Below are positions 1 through 5,065 of a DNA stretch of 6,924 bases, in pieces. Every line of letters starts with the position of its first letter. Position 1 is the first letter of the stretch. The notes under the pieces are model-generated. The model saw only the letters and a list, made by a program, of their open reading frames with translations, searched no databases and was not told the DNA's origin. Source of the DNA: an uncultured Lachnospiraceae bacterium (GTDB lineage: Bacteria > Bacillota_A > Clostridia > Lachnospirales > Lachnospiraceae); the NCBI GenBank assembly GCA_902780985.1, contig CACZHN010000175.1, forward strand, positions 1-6,924. The letters are read 5' to 3'. The translations under genes and the position numbers were made by a program.

Positions 1-1062
1 GAAACATTTTTCACAAAAGATGCAGTTATAGATTGTGTAAAGAACAATTATACATATGAAAACCGTGACTTTGATGCTTGTATGGCAGGATTCAGAGAAG
101 AAAAGACTATAAAGGGCAGCACATACGGAATGGATGAGTATGCTGCAAGCAAGCTTGTAGTAGTTGAAACTATTGACGGATCTGACAAGATCGATTGGGA
201 GAAGTTTAATTCAGGAGATTATGTATTAGCAACAAGATGGTCAACAGATGGCCAGAATTATGAGAACATTGTTGAGCCGGGAGATAAGGTACAGATCAGA
301 AGCCACAATCCACAGTTTGCTGAAACAATGGAAGAGCCTGAAGAATCAGGACAGACAACAACTTATGTAAGTTATGACAATGCGCCTGTAAAGGAATATG
401 AGGTTTATGCAATCGTAGATATTCCTCTGGCAATGAGATACAGAGTAGATGATTTTATTCTTCTTGATTACATCCTTCCTGAAGGTAAGTATCTTGAAAT
501 GGAAGGCGAAAAGGCAGCTATGAGAACTCTTGTAAATGTAGAGGATGATAAGGAAGCAGCTTTTGAGAACTGGATCAAGGAATACACAAATACAGATGCA
601 GACAGCTTAAGCTACATTTCAAAGGAAAGCGTAGTTGCTGAATACAAGTCACTCAGTGATACAATCGGAATCGTAGGAATAGTTCTTTCAGTAATTCTCG
701 GACTTATCGGTCTTATGAACTTTGCAAATACAATGGTAACATCAATCATCGTAAGAAGCAGAGAGCTTGCAATGCTTGAAGCTGTAGGAATGACAGGCGG
801 TCAGCAGAGACACAAGCTTATGAAGGAAGGATTTAGATACTTCATCTGGACTTTAGTAGTATCAGTAGTTATTTCATCAATCATGAATGTAACAGTTATC
901 AGATTTCTTGCAGATGCATTTGGAATGTTTGTTTGGAGATTTACACTTATGCCTTTAGCAGTATGTCTTCCGCTTATCCTTGCAATGATCGTAATTATTC
1001 CGGTAATTGCATATAACAGACTCAGCAAGAGAAGCGTTATTGACAGACTCAGAGTAGAGTAA
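1..1062 (+). CDS. ABC transporter permease, FtsX/MacB type, C-terminal part (5' end outside window)
   Basis: The frame is open from base 1 and ends at TAA 1060-1062, giving 353 visible residues. The first in-frame ATG (82) is internal, so the gene is cut by the window edge. Residues 1 to about 215 are hydrophilic and fit an extracytoplasmic domain. Three membrane segments follow at about 221-249, 279-304 and 316-340. Between the first two lies RSRELAMLEAVGMTGGQ (252-268), the cytoplasmic loop typical of FtsX-like permeases, which couples to the ATPase. The protein ends in a basic tail (NRLSKRSVIDRLR). Such permeases work with a MacB/LolD-type ATPase and often in mechanotransmission, peptide export or antimicrobial-peptide resistance; the substrate cannot be told from this fragment. 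The ATPase and the rest of the permease should lie upstream. It converges on dcd with a terminator between. Family assignment is secure; the specific role is unknown. Confidence 0.88.
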   Translation, partial: ETFFTKDAVIDCVKNNYTYENRDFDACMAGFREEKTIKGSTYGMDEYAASKLVVVETIDGSDKIDWEKFNSGDYVLATRWSTDGQNYENIVEPGDKVQIRSHNPQFAETMEEPEESGQTTTYVSYDNAPVKEYEVYAIVDIPLAMRYRVDDFILLDYILPEGKYLEMEGEKAAMRTLVNVEDDKEAAFENWIKEYTNTDADSLSYISKESVVAEYKSLSDTIGIVGIVLSVILGLIGLMNFANTMVTSIIVRSRELAMLEAVGMTGGQQRHKLMKEGFRYFIWTLVVSVVISSIMNVTVIRFLADAFGMFVWRFTLMPLAVCLPLILAMIVIIPVIAYNRLSKRSVIDRLRVE

Positions 1063-1069
1063 AAGCAGA

Positions 1070-1109
1070 AGGAGCTTCAGTCCGAATAGGGCTGAAGCTC
1101 CTGTTTTTT
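1070..1109 (+). terminator. Rho-independent terminator after the permease, possibly shared with dcd
   Basis: An 11-bp perfect stem pairs AGGAGCTTCAG (1070-1080) with CTGAAGCTCCT (1092-1102), with an 11-nt loop. A T-run follows at 1104-1109. It lies 7 bases after the permease stop and 5 bases before the dcd stop, so it sits between convergent genes. Read on the minus strand, the T-rich tail is weaker (TTCTGCTTTT), so termination of dcd is plausible but less certain. Confidence 0.85.
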
Positions 1110-1114
1110 ATTTC

Positions 1115-1648
1115 TTATTTATCTTTATCAAGAAATACTCTGGATCCGGTTGCGCCTCTTTGACCCTGATATTTTCCATCGTATGGATTCAATGCATGGT
1201 CATCCATAAGAGCAAATACCAACTGACCGACCCTTCTTCCGCACTTAAGTTCGATAGCACATCTGTTGGCGTTATAAAGCTCAAGTGTTATCTCGCCCTT
1301 AAATCCGGGATCTACCCAGCCTGCGTTCTGTATGAATAATCCCATTCTTCCGAGAGAACTTCTTCCTTCAACGAATGCTGTTAAGTTATCCGGGAGCTCA
1401 AAGTATTCCATGGTTGTAGCCAAAACGAATTGTCCCGGTAAGATCATATATGTGTCGGTGGTAATGGTCTTATACTTTATCTCACTGCCAAGAGTGATTA
1501 TTCCCGAAGGAGTATCATCTACTACGCTAAAGGTATTTCCAAGACGTATATCCACACTTGCAGGTTGGATCTGTTCCGGTGTTACCGGATCTATAACCAA
1601 TGTTTTTTCTTCGATCATTTTGTTTATTGTTCTGTCAGATAAGATCAT
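1115..1648 (-). CDS. dcd: dCTP deaminase (possibly bifunctional dCTP deaminase/dUTP diphosphatase)
   Basis: This 177-residue cytosolic enzyme deaminates dCTP to dUTP, feeding dTMP synthesis. Visible family landmarks are the N-terminus MILSDRTI, SVDIRLGN (31-38), EGRSSLGRMG (94-103), NAGWVDPGFKGEITLEL (108-124), RRVGQLVF (138-145) and the C-terminal YQGQRGATGSR (160-170). R96-S97-S98 match the nucleotide-binding RSS. E123 matches the catalytic glutamate (E138 in E. coli Dcd). The AGWVDPGFKG stretch resembles the bifunctional deaminase/dUTPase enzymes of Methanocaldococcus and Mycobacterium more than E. coli's monofunctional form, so a dUMP-producing activity is possible (inference). Length fits the family (about 175-205). 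The start at 1648 aligns with family N-termini, although no Shine-Dalgarno precedes it; the next Met (residue 11) would remove conserved sequence. It is a single-gene unit convergent with the permease. Confidence 0.95.
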   Translation of the reverse strand: MILSDRTINKMIEEKTLVIDPVTPEQIQPASVDIRLGNTFSVVDDTPSGIITLGSEIKYKTITTDTYMILPGQFVLATTMEYFELPDNLTAFVEGRSSLGRMGLFIQNAGWVDPGFKGEITLELYNANRCAIELKCGRRVGQLVFALMDDHALNPYDGKYQGQRGATGSRVFLDKDK

Positions 1649-1653
1649 TTTGT

Positions 1654-1669
1654 GTCTGGTAGTATACCA
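1654..1669 (-). promoter_or_regulatory. dcd promoter: extended -10 with overlapping inverted repeat
   Basis: On the minus strand TGGTATACT (1661-1669) is an extended -10 (TGn plus TATACT). The hexamer at the -35 distance (GTGCGT, 1684-1689) is poor, as extended -10 promoters allow. The predicted start at about 1654 leaves only about 6 nt before the dcd ATG. An inverted repeat, TGGTA-N3-TACCA (1657-1669), covers the element and could be an operator. Prediction only. Confidence 0.5.
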
Positions 1670-1717
1670 TGTATGAAGCTCCGACGCACTTGAAACAACG
1701 CATGTGAGATAAAAATT

Positions 1718-1747
1718 CGCAACTTAGACAGCGTGAGTTGCAACTTA
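1718..1747 (-). promoter_or_regulatory. Candidate LytTR-protein binding site (two direct repeats, 21-bp period)
   Basis: GCAACTTA occurs at 1719-1726 and again at 1740-1747. On the minus strand the 9-mers are TAAGTTGCG (1718-1726) and TAAGTTGCA (1739-1747), separated by exactly 12 bp. LytTR-domain proteins such as AgrA bind pairs of 9-bp direct repeats with a central GTT and a 12-13 bp spacer. Against the AgrA-type pattern the two copies match at about 8 and 7 of 9 positions. The second copy also lies in a perfect 10-bp palindrome, AGTTGCAACT (1736-1745). The pair ends 11 bp before a candidate -35 for the membrane-protein gene, whose operon encodes a LytTR protein. Binding is inferred. Confidence 0.55.
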
Positions 1748-1758
1748 TTCAGGAATCG

Positions 1759-1787
1759 TTGAATGCGGTATTTGCTTAGTGTAAGAT
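1759..1787 (+). promoter_or_regulatory. Candidate promoter of the CPBP-LytTR-DUF3021 operon
   Basis: TTGAAT (1759-1764), a 17-bp spacer and TAAGAT (1782-1787) form a moderate sigma-70-type promoter. Transcription would start near 1794, leaving a leader of about 44 nt. The -10 matches consensus at only four of six positions, which suits a promoter needing an activator. The LytTR-type repeats lie directly upstream. Confidence 0.45.
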
Positions 1788-1837
1788 GTGTCCATCAAGC
1801 AAAACACACATGTATTACTTAAAAGGAGCTTACAAAA

Positions 1838-2548
1838 ATGGAAATGACAGTAGAGACAAAAACAACAAAAACAAACAGATTCAAGGAAGGATTCAGCTTC
1901 CTGTTATATGCACTCGAGGCATTCGGAGTAGTGGGACTGGAATTACTGATCGGAAATGTAATCGAGCCGAAAATATACGGTGTAGAAATGAGCAAGTTCA
2001 CACCGGGACAGAGTATATTACACTGGATCTTTACTTGTACAGTATGGGGCATCGGAGCATTTCTTATCATGAAGGACTGCAAGAAGTGTAAGGGTGTTGA
2101 CCTTTTTGATGATATAAAGAACAAGAAGTTCATTACAAAGGATATCAAAGTTTGGCAGTGGATATGCATCGCAGTCGGCGTTGCTGTATGTCTTGTATCT
2201 ACATGGATCGACTGGAACGGAAGCAAGGTTGTTGCAGAGTTTAAGAGCCGCGGACCGCTTCTTTTCCCATTCCAGTACATTTATTACTTATTCGAAGTAA
2301 GCCTTGTGCTTCTTATAATCGTATTCGGACAGATGGCATTTGAGAAATGGTTCAATAATACAAAGATCCCATTCGGAGGAATTCTCGTAGGTCTTACATG
2401 GGGCCTTGCACACTGGGCATCAAAGGGCACTCTCGGAGCAGGACTTTACGCAGCGGTTGGCGGATTTGTATTCGGATCAGCTTACGTTCTTACAAACAGA
2501 AACCTGAAGCTTTCGTATTTGCTTCTTTGCATAATGTTCATCCTGTAA
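1838..2548 (+). CDS. CPBP-like (CAAX protease/Abi-type) polytopic membrane protein, motif-poor
   Basis: The 236-residue protein has about seven hydrophobic segments, at roughly 19-42, 59-78, 105-124, 143-167, 178-195, 200-218 and 224-236. The stretch PFGGILVGLTWGLAHW (178-193) resembles the second conserved motif of the CPBP/Abi intramembrane protease family, with H192 as the possible catalytic histidine. The first motif, normally EExxxR, is represented only by FEKWFNNT (168-175). It has one glutamate and no arginine at the expected place. No histidine is seen in the last segment, where the third motif would be. The protein may therefore be a divergent protease or an inactive relative. ATG 1838 is preceded by AAGGAG (1823-1828) at 9-nt spacing. 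It is the first gene of a probable three-gene operon with a LytTR regulator, so its product may be the output or sensor of that circuit. Family call is moderate; no function is assigned. Confidence 0.7.
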   Translation: MEMTVETKTTKTNRFKEGFSFLLYALEAFGVVGLELLIGNVIEPKIYGVEMSKFTPGQSILHWIFTCTVWGIGAFLIMKDCKKCKGVDLFDDIKNKKFITKDIKVWQWICIAVGVAVCLVSTWIDWNGSKVVAEFKSRGPLLFPFQYIYYLFEVSLVLLIIVFGQMAFEKWFNNTKIPFGGILVGLTWGLAHWASKGTLGAGLYAAVGGFVFGSAYVLTNRNLKLSYLLLCIMFIL

Positions 2549-2554
2549 TATAAT
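2527..2554 (+). promoter_or_regulatory. Candidate internal promoter for the LytTR-DUF3021 pair
   Basis: A perfect TATAAT (2549-2554) begins on the base after the CPBP-like gene's stop codon. TTGCAT (2527-2532) lies 16 bp upstream as a weak -35. Transcription would begin near 2561, the first base of the hairpin annotated next. This would let the regulator be made independently of the upstream gene. Confidence 0.4.
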
Positions 2555-2560
2555 GACAAA

Positions 2561-2591
2561 TGTTTCGCGCACCGCGAAATAATACATTATT
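2561..2591. repeat. Two overlapping inverted repeats ahead of the LytTR gene
   Basis: TTTCGCG (2563-2569) pairs with CGCGAAA (2573-2579) around a 3-base loop; one wobble pair and one further pair extend the stem to 2561-2581. A second inverted repeat, AATAAT-AC-ATTATT, spans 2578-2591 and shares bases with it. No T-run follows, so this is not an intrinsic terminator. It could stabilise the 5' end of an mRNA, mark a processing site, or be a DNA operator. Confidence 0.6.
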
Positions 2592-2603
2592 GTGGGAAAT
2601 GGT

Positions 2604-3059
2604 ATGAAATTTATAAAAACAAGGGAAGAGAATATTGAAGAAAACTACCTGGAACTTCACTATGATACGATAGACGAGGAAACCAAGGCGGTGCTGGACA
2701 GACTCAGAGATACTCTGAGATATATAGAGGGAACCACCGAGAAGGGAAAGGTGACTGTAGCGCTTACTGACATCTTTTACATTGAGACCGTAGACAGAAA
2801 AACCTTTGCATATACAAAGGATACCTGTATCGAGATCAGGGAAGCACTCAGAGATATCATTGAAGAGTTTGAGAATATCGGATTTGTCAGGATCAGTAAA
2901 TCCGCAGTTGTAAACATTTATAAGATACAGAAGCTTCAGGGTGATATAAATATGAGAGTGATCATCTACCTCAAGAACGGAGAGCAGCTCATAATGAACC
3001 GAAGCTACAGAAACGATTTTTACGATAAGCTCAACAAGCTGCAAAGGAGGAAAAAGTGA
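2604..3059 (+). CDS. Stand-alone LytTR-domain DNA-binding transcriptional regulator
   Basis: The 151-residue protein has a short N-terminal region (1-46) of the kind seen in response-regulator-free LytTR proteins, with no phospho-receiver domain. The LytTR domain (about 48-146) shows IFYIETVDRKTFAYT (57-71), FVRISKSAVVNIYKI (94-108) and RSYRNDFYDKL (133-143), the hallmark stretches of this ten-strand DNA-binding fold. Such proteins bind paired 9-bp direct repeats, and a matching pair is present at 1718-1747. I chose ATG 2604 over an in-frame GTG at 2592. GGGA (2594-2597) lies at a workable distance from 2604, and relatives usually begin MK(F/I). The stop overlaps the next gene's ATG by one base (TGATG), so translation is probably coupled. 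LytTR proteins paired with a membrane protein are often held inactive by it, which is the likely arrangement here (inference). Confidence 0.92.
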   Translation: MKFIKTREENIEENYLELHYDTIDEETKAVLDRLRDTLRYIEGTTEKGKVTVALTDIFYIETVDRKTFAYTKDTCIEIREALRDIIEEFENIGFVRISKSAVVNIYKIQKLQGDINMRVIIYLKNGEQLIMNRSYRNDFYDKLNKLQRRKK

Positions 3060-3475
3060 TGAAGCTGATAAACAGAAAGAACTTCTTTTCCATCGTATGC
3101 ATCAGCTTTACGCTGCTTGTATGCTATAAACTGATATATGAATGGATAGTAGGATTCAAGGATCCGAACTATACAATGAATATTTTTCTTAATCTGCTGT
3201 TTGCGGTGATCATAACGGCAATACTTGCGATACATTTTTATCTGCAGAAATATCCGTTCGTACCGGTATTCCTAGGACAATACATTTTTACAATAGTCAT
3301 CACTTTTCTGATTGTAAAGATTGCGGAACAGTTTGTGGAGTTGGCACCTACGGCTTACCGCGACATGTTCGTATCGGTCACAATCCCGTTCATAGTCGGA
3401 GCAGCAGTATATTACATCAGTTTTTTCAGACAGATCAGAAAAGCAAATAAGATGCTGGAGGAACTCAACAATTAA
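3059..3475 (+). CDS. DUF3021-like four-helix membrane protein, probable partner of the LytTR regulator
   Basis: The 138-residue protein has four predicted membrane segments (about 9-31, 41-60, 66-88, 102-123) and a basic cytoplasmic tail (FFRQIRKANKMLEEL). Size, topology and position directly after a LytTR gene match the DUF3021 family; this call rests on pattern recognition, not a search. Comparable membrane partners in streptococcal LytTR regulatory systems antagonise the cognate LytTR protein, so an inhibitor role is inferred. ATG 3059 is favoured over GTG 3056. A strong AAAGGAGG (3043-3050) sits 8 nt before the ATG, and the ATG overlaps the upstream TGA. The gene is the last of the operon and is followed within a few bases by a terminator. 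Confidence 0.82.
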   Translation: MKLINRKNFFSIVCISFTLLVCYKLIYEWIVGFKDPNYTMNIFLNLLFAVIITAILAIHFYLQKYPFVPVFLGQYIFTIVITFLIVKIAEQFVELAPTAYRDMFVSVTIPFIVGAAVYYISFFRQIRKANKMLEELNN

Positions 3476-3478
3476 CTA

Positions 3479-3504
3479 AAAAAGGTACCCGAGGGTACCT
3501 TTTT
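3479..3504. terminator. Bidirectional rho-independent terminator
   Basis: AAAAAGGTACC (3479-3489) pairs with GGTACCTTTTT (3494-3504) around a 4-base loop. The A-tract and T-tract flank the GC core symmetrically, so it gives a U-tract in either direction. It separates the LytTR operon (+) from the small membrane-protein gene (-), whose stop codon is 6 bases further on. Confidence 0.9.
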
Positions 3505-3510
3505 ATATTA

Positions 3511-3708
3511 TTAAATAACTACGTTTAAAACTACGAGTATTATTCCGCAGATCAGTGTGACAAATCCGCTTTTTCTTGTTTTTGCAACCATCTCCGCATC
3601 ATCACGGAACTCTTTCTTGGTACAAGGCTTTGGAATGGCAACCATTACAAGGCCTAAGAGTGCCATTAATCCAAATACACAAAGCTTTGCTAAATCATAT
3701 GTCGACAT
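3511..3708 (-). CDS. Small two-helix membrane protein, unknown function
   Basis: This 65-residue protein has hydrophobic segments at about 8-26 and 47-65. The linker between them (PKPCTKKEFRDDAEMVAKTRKSG) carries a net positive charge, so by the positive-inside rule the loop should face the cytoplasm and both ends the outside. The gene is well supported despite its size. GGAGGT (rc of 3717-3722) sits 8 nt before the ATG, a good promoter lies at 3754-3782, and a terminator follows. I do not recognise the family. It is divergent from the 3910 gene, and its promoter carries nearly the same 17-bp element as that gene's promoter, which suggests joint control. It could be a small partner of the exported protein encoded opposite, but that is speculation. 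Confidence 0.8.
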   Translation of the reverse strand: MSTYDLAKLCVFGLMALLGLVMVAIPKPCTKKEFRDDAEMVAKTRKSGFVTLICGIILVVLNVVI

Positions 3709-3740
3709 AATTCTTTACCTCCGTTGAATAGATATAATCA

Positions 3741-3757
3741 ATATGATAATATGATAT
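3741..3757 (-). promoter_or_regulatory. 17-bp operator-like element at the leftward promoter
   Basis: Read on the minus strand this is ATATCATATTATCATAT, which matches the element at 3842-3858 at 16 of 17 positions. It overlaps the -10 (3754-3759) and the predicted transcription start of the small membrane-protein gene, a position suited to repression. The regulator is not encoded nearby. Confidence 0.6.
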
Positions 3758-3782
3758 TACCATAACAGAAATAAGATGTCAA
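3754..3782 (-). promoter_or_regulatory. Promoter of the small membrane-protein gene
   Basis: On the minus strand TTGACA (3777-3782, perfect -35), 17 bp and TAATAT (3754-3759) form a strong sigma-70-type promoter. The -10 is preceded by TGG, an extended -10. Transcription should start near 3747, leaving a leader of about 39 nt that carries the GGAGGT site. Confidence 0.75.
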
Positions 3783-3824
3783 CAAGAAATTATCATTTAG
3801 ATAATAAGTGCTGTGAAAATGATA

Positions 3825-3853
3825 TTGACATGATGTTATCCATATGATATTAT
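3825..3853 (+). promoter_or_regulatory. Promoter of the three-gene rightward unit
   Basis: TTGACA (3825-3830, perfect), 17 bp and TATTAT (3848-3853, five of six) make a strong sigma-70-type promoter. The predicted start is near 3860, with a leader of about 50 nt before ATG 3910. It faces away from the leftward promoter. Confidence 0.77.
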
Positions 3854-3858
3854 CATAT
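3842..3858 (+). promoter_or_regulatory. 17-bp palindromic operator covering the rightward -10
   Basis: ATATGATA-T-TATCATAT is a perfect inverted repeat with 8-bp arms and a single central base. It fully contains the -10 hexamer (3848-3853), a classic repressor position. Its near-copy lies in reversed orientation at 3741-3757 on the opposing promoter. Confidence 0.68.
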
Positions 3859-3909
3859 AGATATAATCAGAAAGGTAATATCACAGGGGCGTTTAAATAG
3901 GGGGTATAA

Positions 3910-5031
3910 ATGAAAAAACATATAAAACTAACAGCAATAACGGCAGTGGTTCTGCTTTTAGCGGTTATCGTGCTTGCTGCAGTACTTCGCGATAACAAAA
4001 AGGGCGGCGAAGAAGTTGTCGGGGGTGAAGAAAGTGGCGACCGGGTTGCGGTTTATCAGGTTGAGCTTACCGTTGCTTCACCGAGTTCGAAACATATAAA
4101 TTACGTAAGATTCCCGTATTATTATATGGAATTTACGGATGATAATAAGCTTGTGGATCTGGACCTTGAACATAAAACTATGCACTATATTCCGAAGGAA
4201 GATCTGGAGTTCTTTCTTGATTTTATAGAGAAAAACGATAAATCAGCCGAAAAAACGGAGGATTCCGTGTTCACATATTGCCTAAGGGTGACACCATATA
4301 AAGGAGGCGGGGATTCCGAAATAGATACCTTGAAAGTGGCTTACGGTTACGATTCATTTCCGGAAGAATTGAATGAAGTTATCGATAGGTTGAATGAGCT
4401 GTGTAAGCAGGATCTGTTGGAACATCCGACGGAGATGATCAAGGATATACCGTCCTTTGTATACGAAGAGACGGGACTCGGAGAGGATGATTATCCGAGG
4501 GAAGATATCGAGAAGATGCTTGCGGAAGAAAGCTGGCTTGCTATGGATAAAATGCTTTCAAGTTCCGGCGGTTTTGTCGGGATGATGAACGGATACTACG
4601 GATCTATTACCTCAGCCAATGTTGAAAAATATGTACCGCATGAACTAAAAGATGCAGCGAAGATAAGTGATGAAGATTATAACGAATTGGTAAATAAATT
4701 TCTGGCAGAACTGGGAGAGGGCTGGGAGGTTCAAGGCAATATCGCAGACGATGGGCTCACGATGATATATAAAGACGGCCATCCTACAAATGGTTATATG
4801 TACATCGGAAAAGCCGAGCTTGTCAGCAAATGGCAGAAGAGCGGTGATCTGCAATATGATGAATTCAGTGAGCGATATGATTACATGAAGCCGGACGGCG
4901 GAGAAGGAATGACAAAGCGATGCGACTTCATTTATAACAAGGAGGCCGATTTAGTACTGGTTGATTATAATTGTGCCGGCCTGAATTACGATGAGTATGT
5001 GGAGCTTTTTTATAACTTACGTGAGAAATAA
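3910..5031 (+). CDS. Membrane-anchored acidic exported protein, unknown function
   Basis: The 373-residue protein starts with a basic n-region (MKKHIK) and one hydrophobic stretch (about 7-26). No lipobox cysteine follows, so it is an anchor or an ordinary signal peptide rather than a lipoprotein signal. A Gly/Glu-rich linker (about 32-44) leads to an acidic, Asp/Glu- and Tyr-rich domain that should lie outside the cell. Residues about 46-155 look like a beta-rich domain ending in a helix (ELNEVIDRLNELCKQDLL). The remainder has helical and beta stretches, with GWEVQGNIADDGLTMIYKDG at 271-290. Four cysteines (124, 155, 338, 355) might form disulfides. No catalytic motif is recognisable and I cannot name the family. 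The start is ATG 3910, preceded by AGGGGGT (3899-3905) with tight spacing. It is the first gene of a three-gene unit; the next start is only 34 nt after its stop. Confidence 0.85.
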   Translation: MKKHIKLTAITAVVLLLAVIVLAAVLRDNKKGGEEVVGGEESGDRVAVYQVELTVASPSSKHINYVRFPYYYMEFTDDNKLVDLDLEHKTMHYIPKEDLEFFLDFIEKNDKSAEKTEDSVFTYCLRVTPYKGGGDSEIDTLKVAYGYDSFPEELNEVIDRLNELCKQDLLEHPTEMIKDIPSFVYEETGLGEDDYPREDIEKMLAEESWLAMDKMLSSSGGFVGMMNGYYGSITSANVEKYVPHELKDAAKISDEDYNELVNKFLAELGEGWEVQGNIADDGLTMIYKDGHPTNGYMYIGKAELVSKWQKSGDLQYDEFSERYDYMKPDGGEGMTKRCDFIYNKEADLVLVDYNCAGLNYDEYVELFYNLREK

Positions 5032-5065
5032 AATTTATATATATTAAAAGGAGACAAACAAGGAT

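Larger units (their letters stand above)
3729..3869. repeat. Repeated AT-rich motifs in the divergent promoter region
   Basis: A 12-bp sequence, TAGATATAATCA, occurs identically at 3729-3740 and 3858-3869 in direct orientation. An 11-bp sequence, ATATGATATTA, occurs at 3749-3759 and 3842-3852. A related motif reads TATCATTTAGATA at 3791-3803 and TATCATATAGATA at 3851-3863. In the middle is an inverted repeat, ATTATC-N5-GATAAT (3789-3805). The density of near-identical copies exceeds what simple AT-richness would give and points to a multi-site regulator-binding region. Confidence 0.7.

Noticed and set aside
1332..1676. Plus-strand open frame of 114 codons.
   Set aside because: It lies antisense to the well-supported dcd gene and its translation has no family-like features.
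1819..2280. Minus-strand open frame of 153 codons opposite the CPBP-like gene.
   Set aside because: It is antisense to a supported gene with a clear ribosome site and multiple membrane segments.
2521..2558. A frameshift at the end of the CPBP-like gene, because another frame reads LHNVHPVI and would supply a histidine.
   Set aside because: The alternative frame adds only a few residues before its own stop. The in-frame end is a plausible hydrophobic C-terminus and nothing else in the gene looks broken.
2592..2603. GTG at 2592 as the start of the LytTR gene.
   Set aside because: It overlaps the inverted repeat and lacks a ribosome site. ATG 2604 has GGGA upstream and gives a family-like N-terminus.
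2538..3044. Minus-strand open frame of 168 codons opposite the LytTR gene.
   Set aside because: It is the shadow of a gene with unambiguous LytTR motifs.
3056..3058. GTG at 3056 as the start of the DUF3021-like gene.
   Set aside because: ATG 3059 is better spaced from AAAGGAGG and forms a typical TGATG overlap with the upstream stop.
3729..3869. CRISPR array or replication-origin iterons.
   Set aside because: Copies are few, of mixed orientation and unequal spacing. They coincide with promoter elements, which fits operators better.
3910..3990. Lipoprotein signal on the exported protein.
   Set aside because: No cysteine follows the hydrophobic stretch, so lipidation is not supported.
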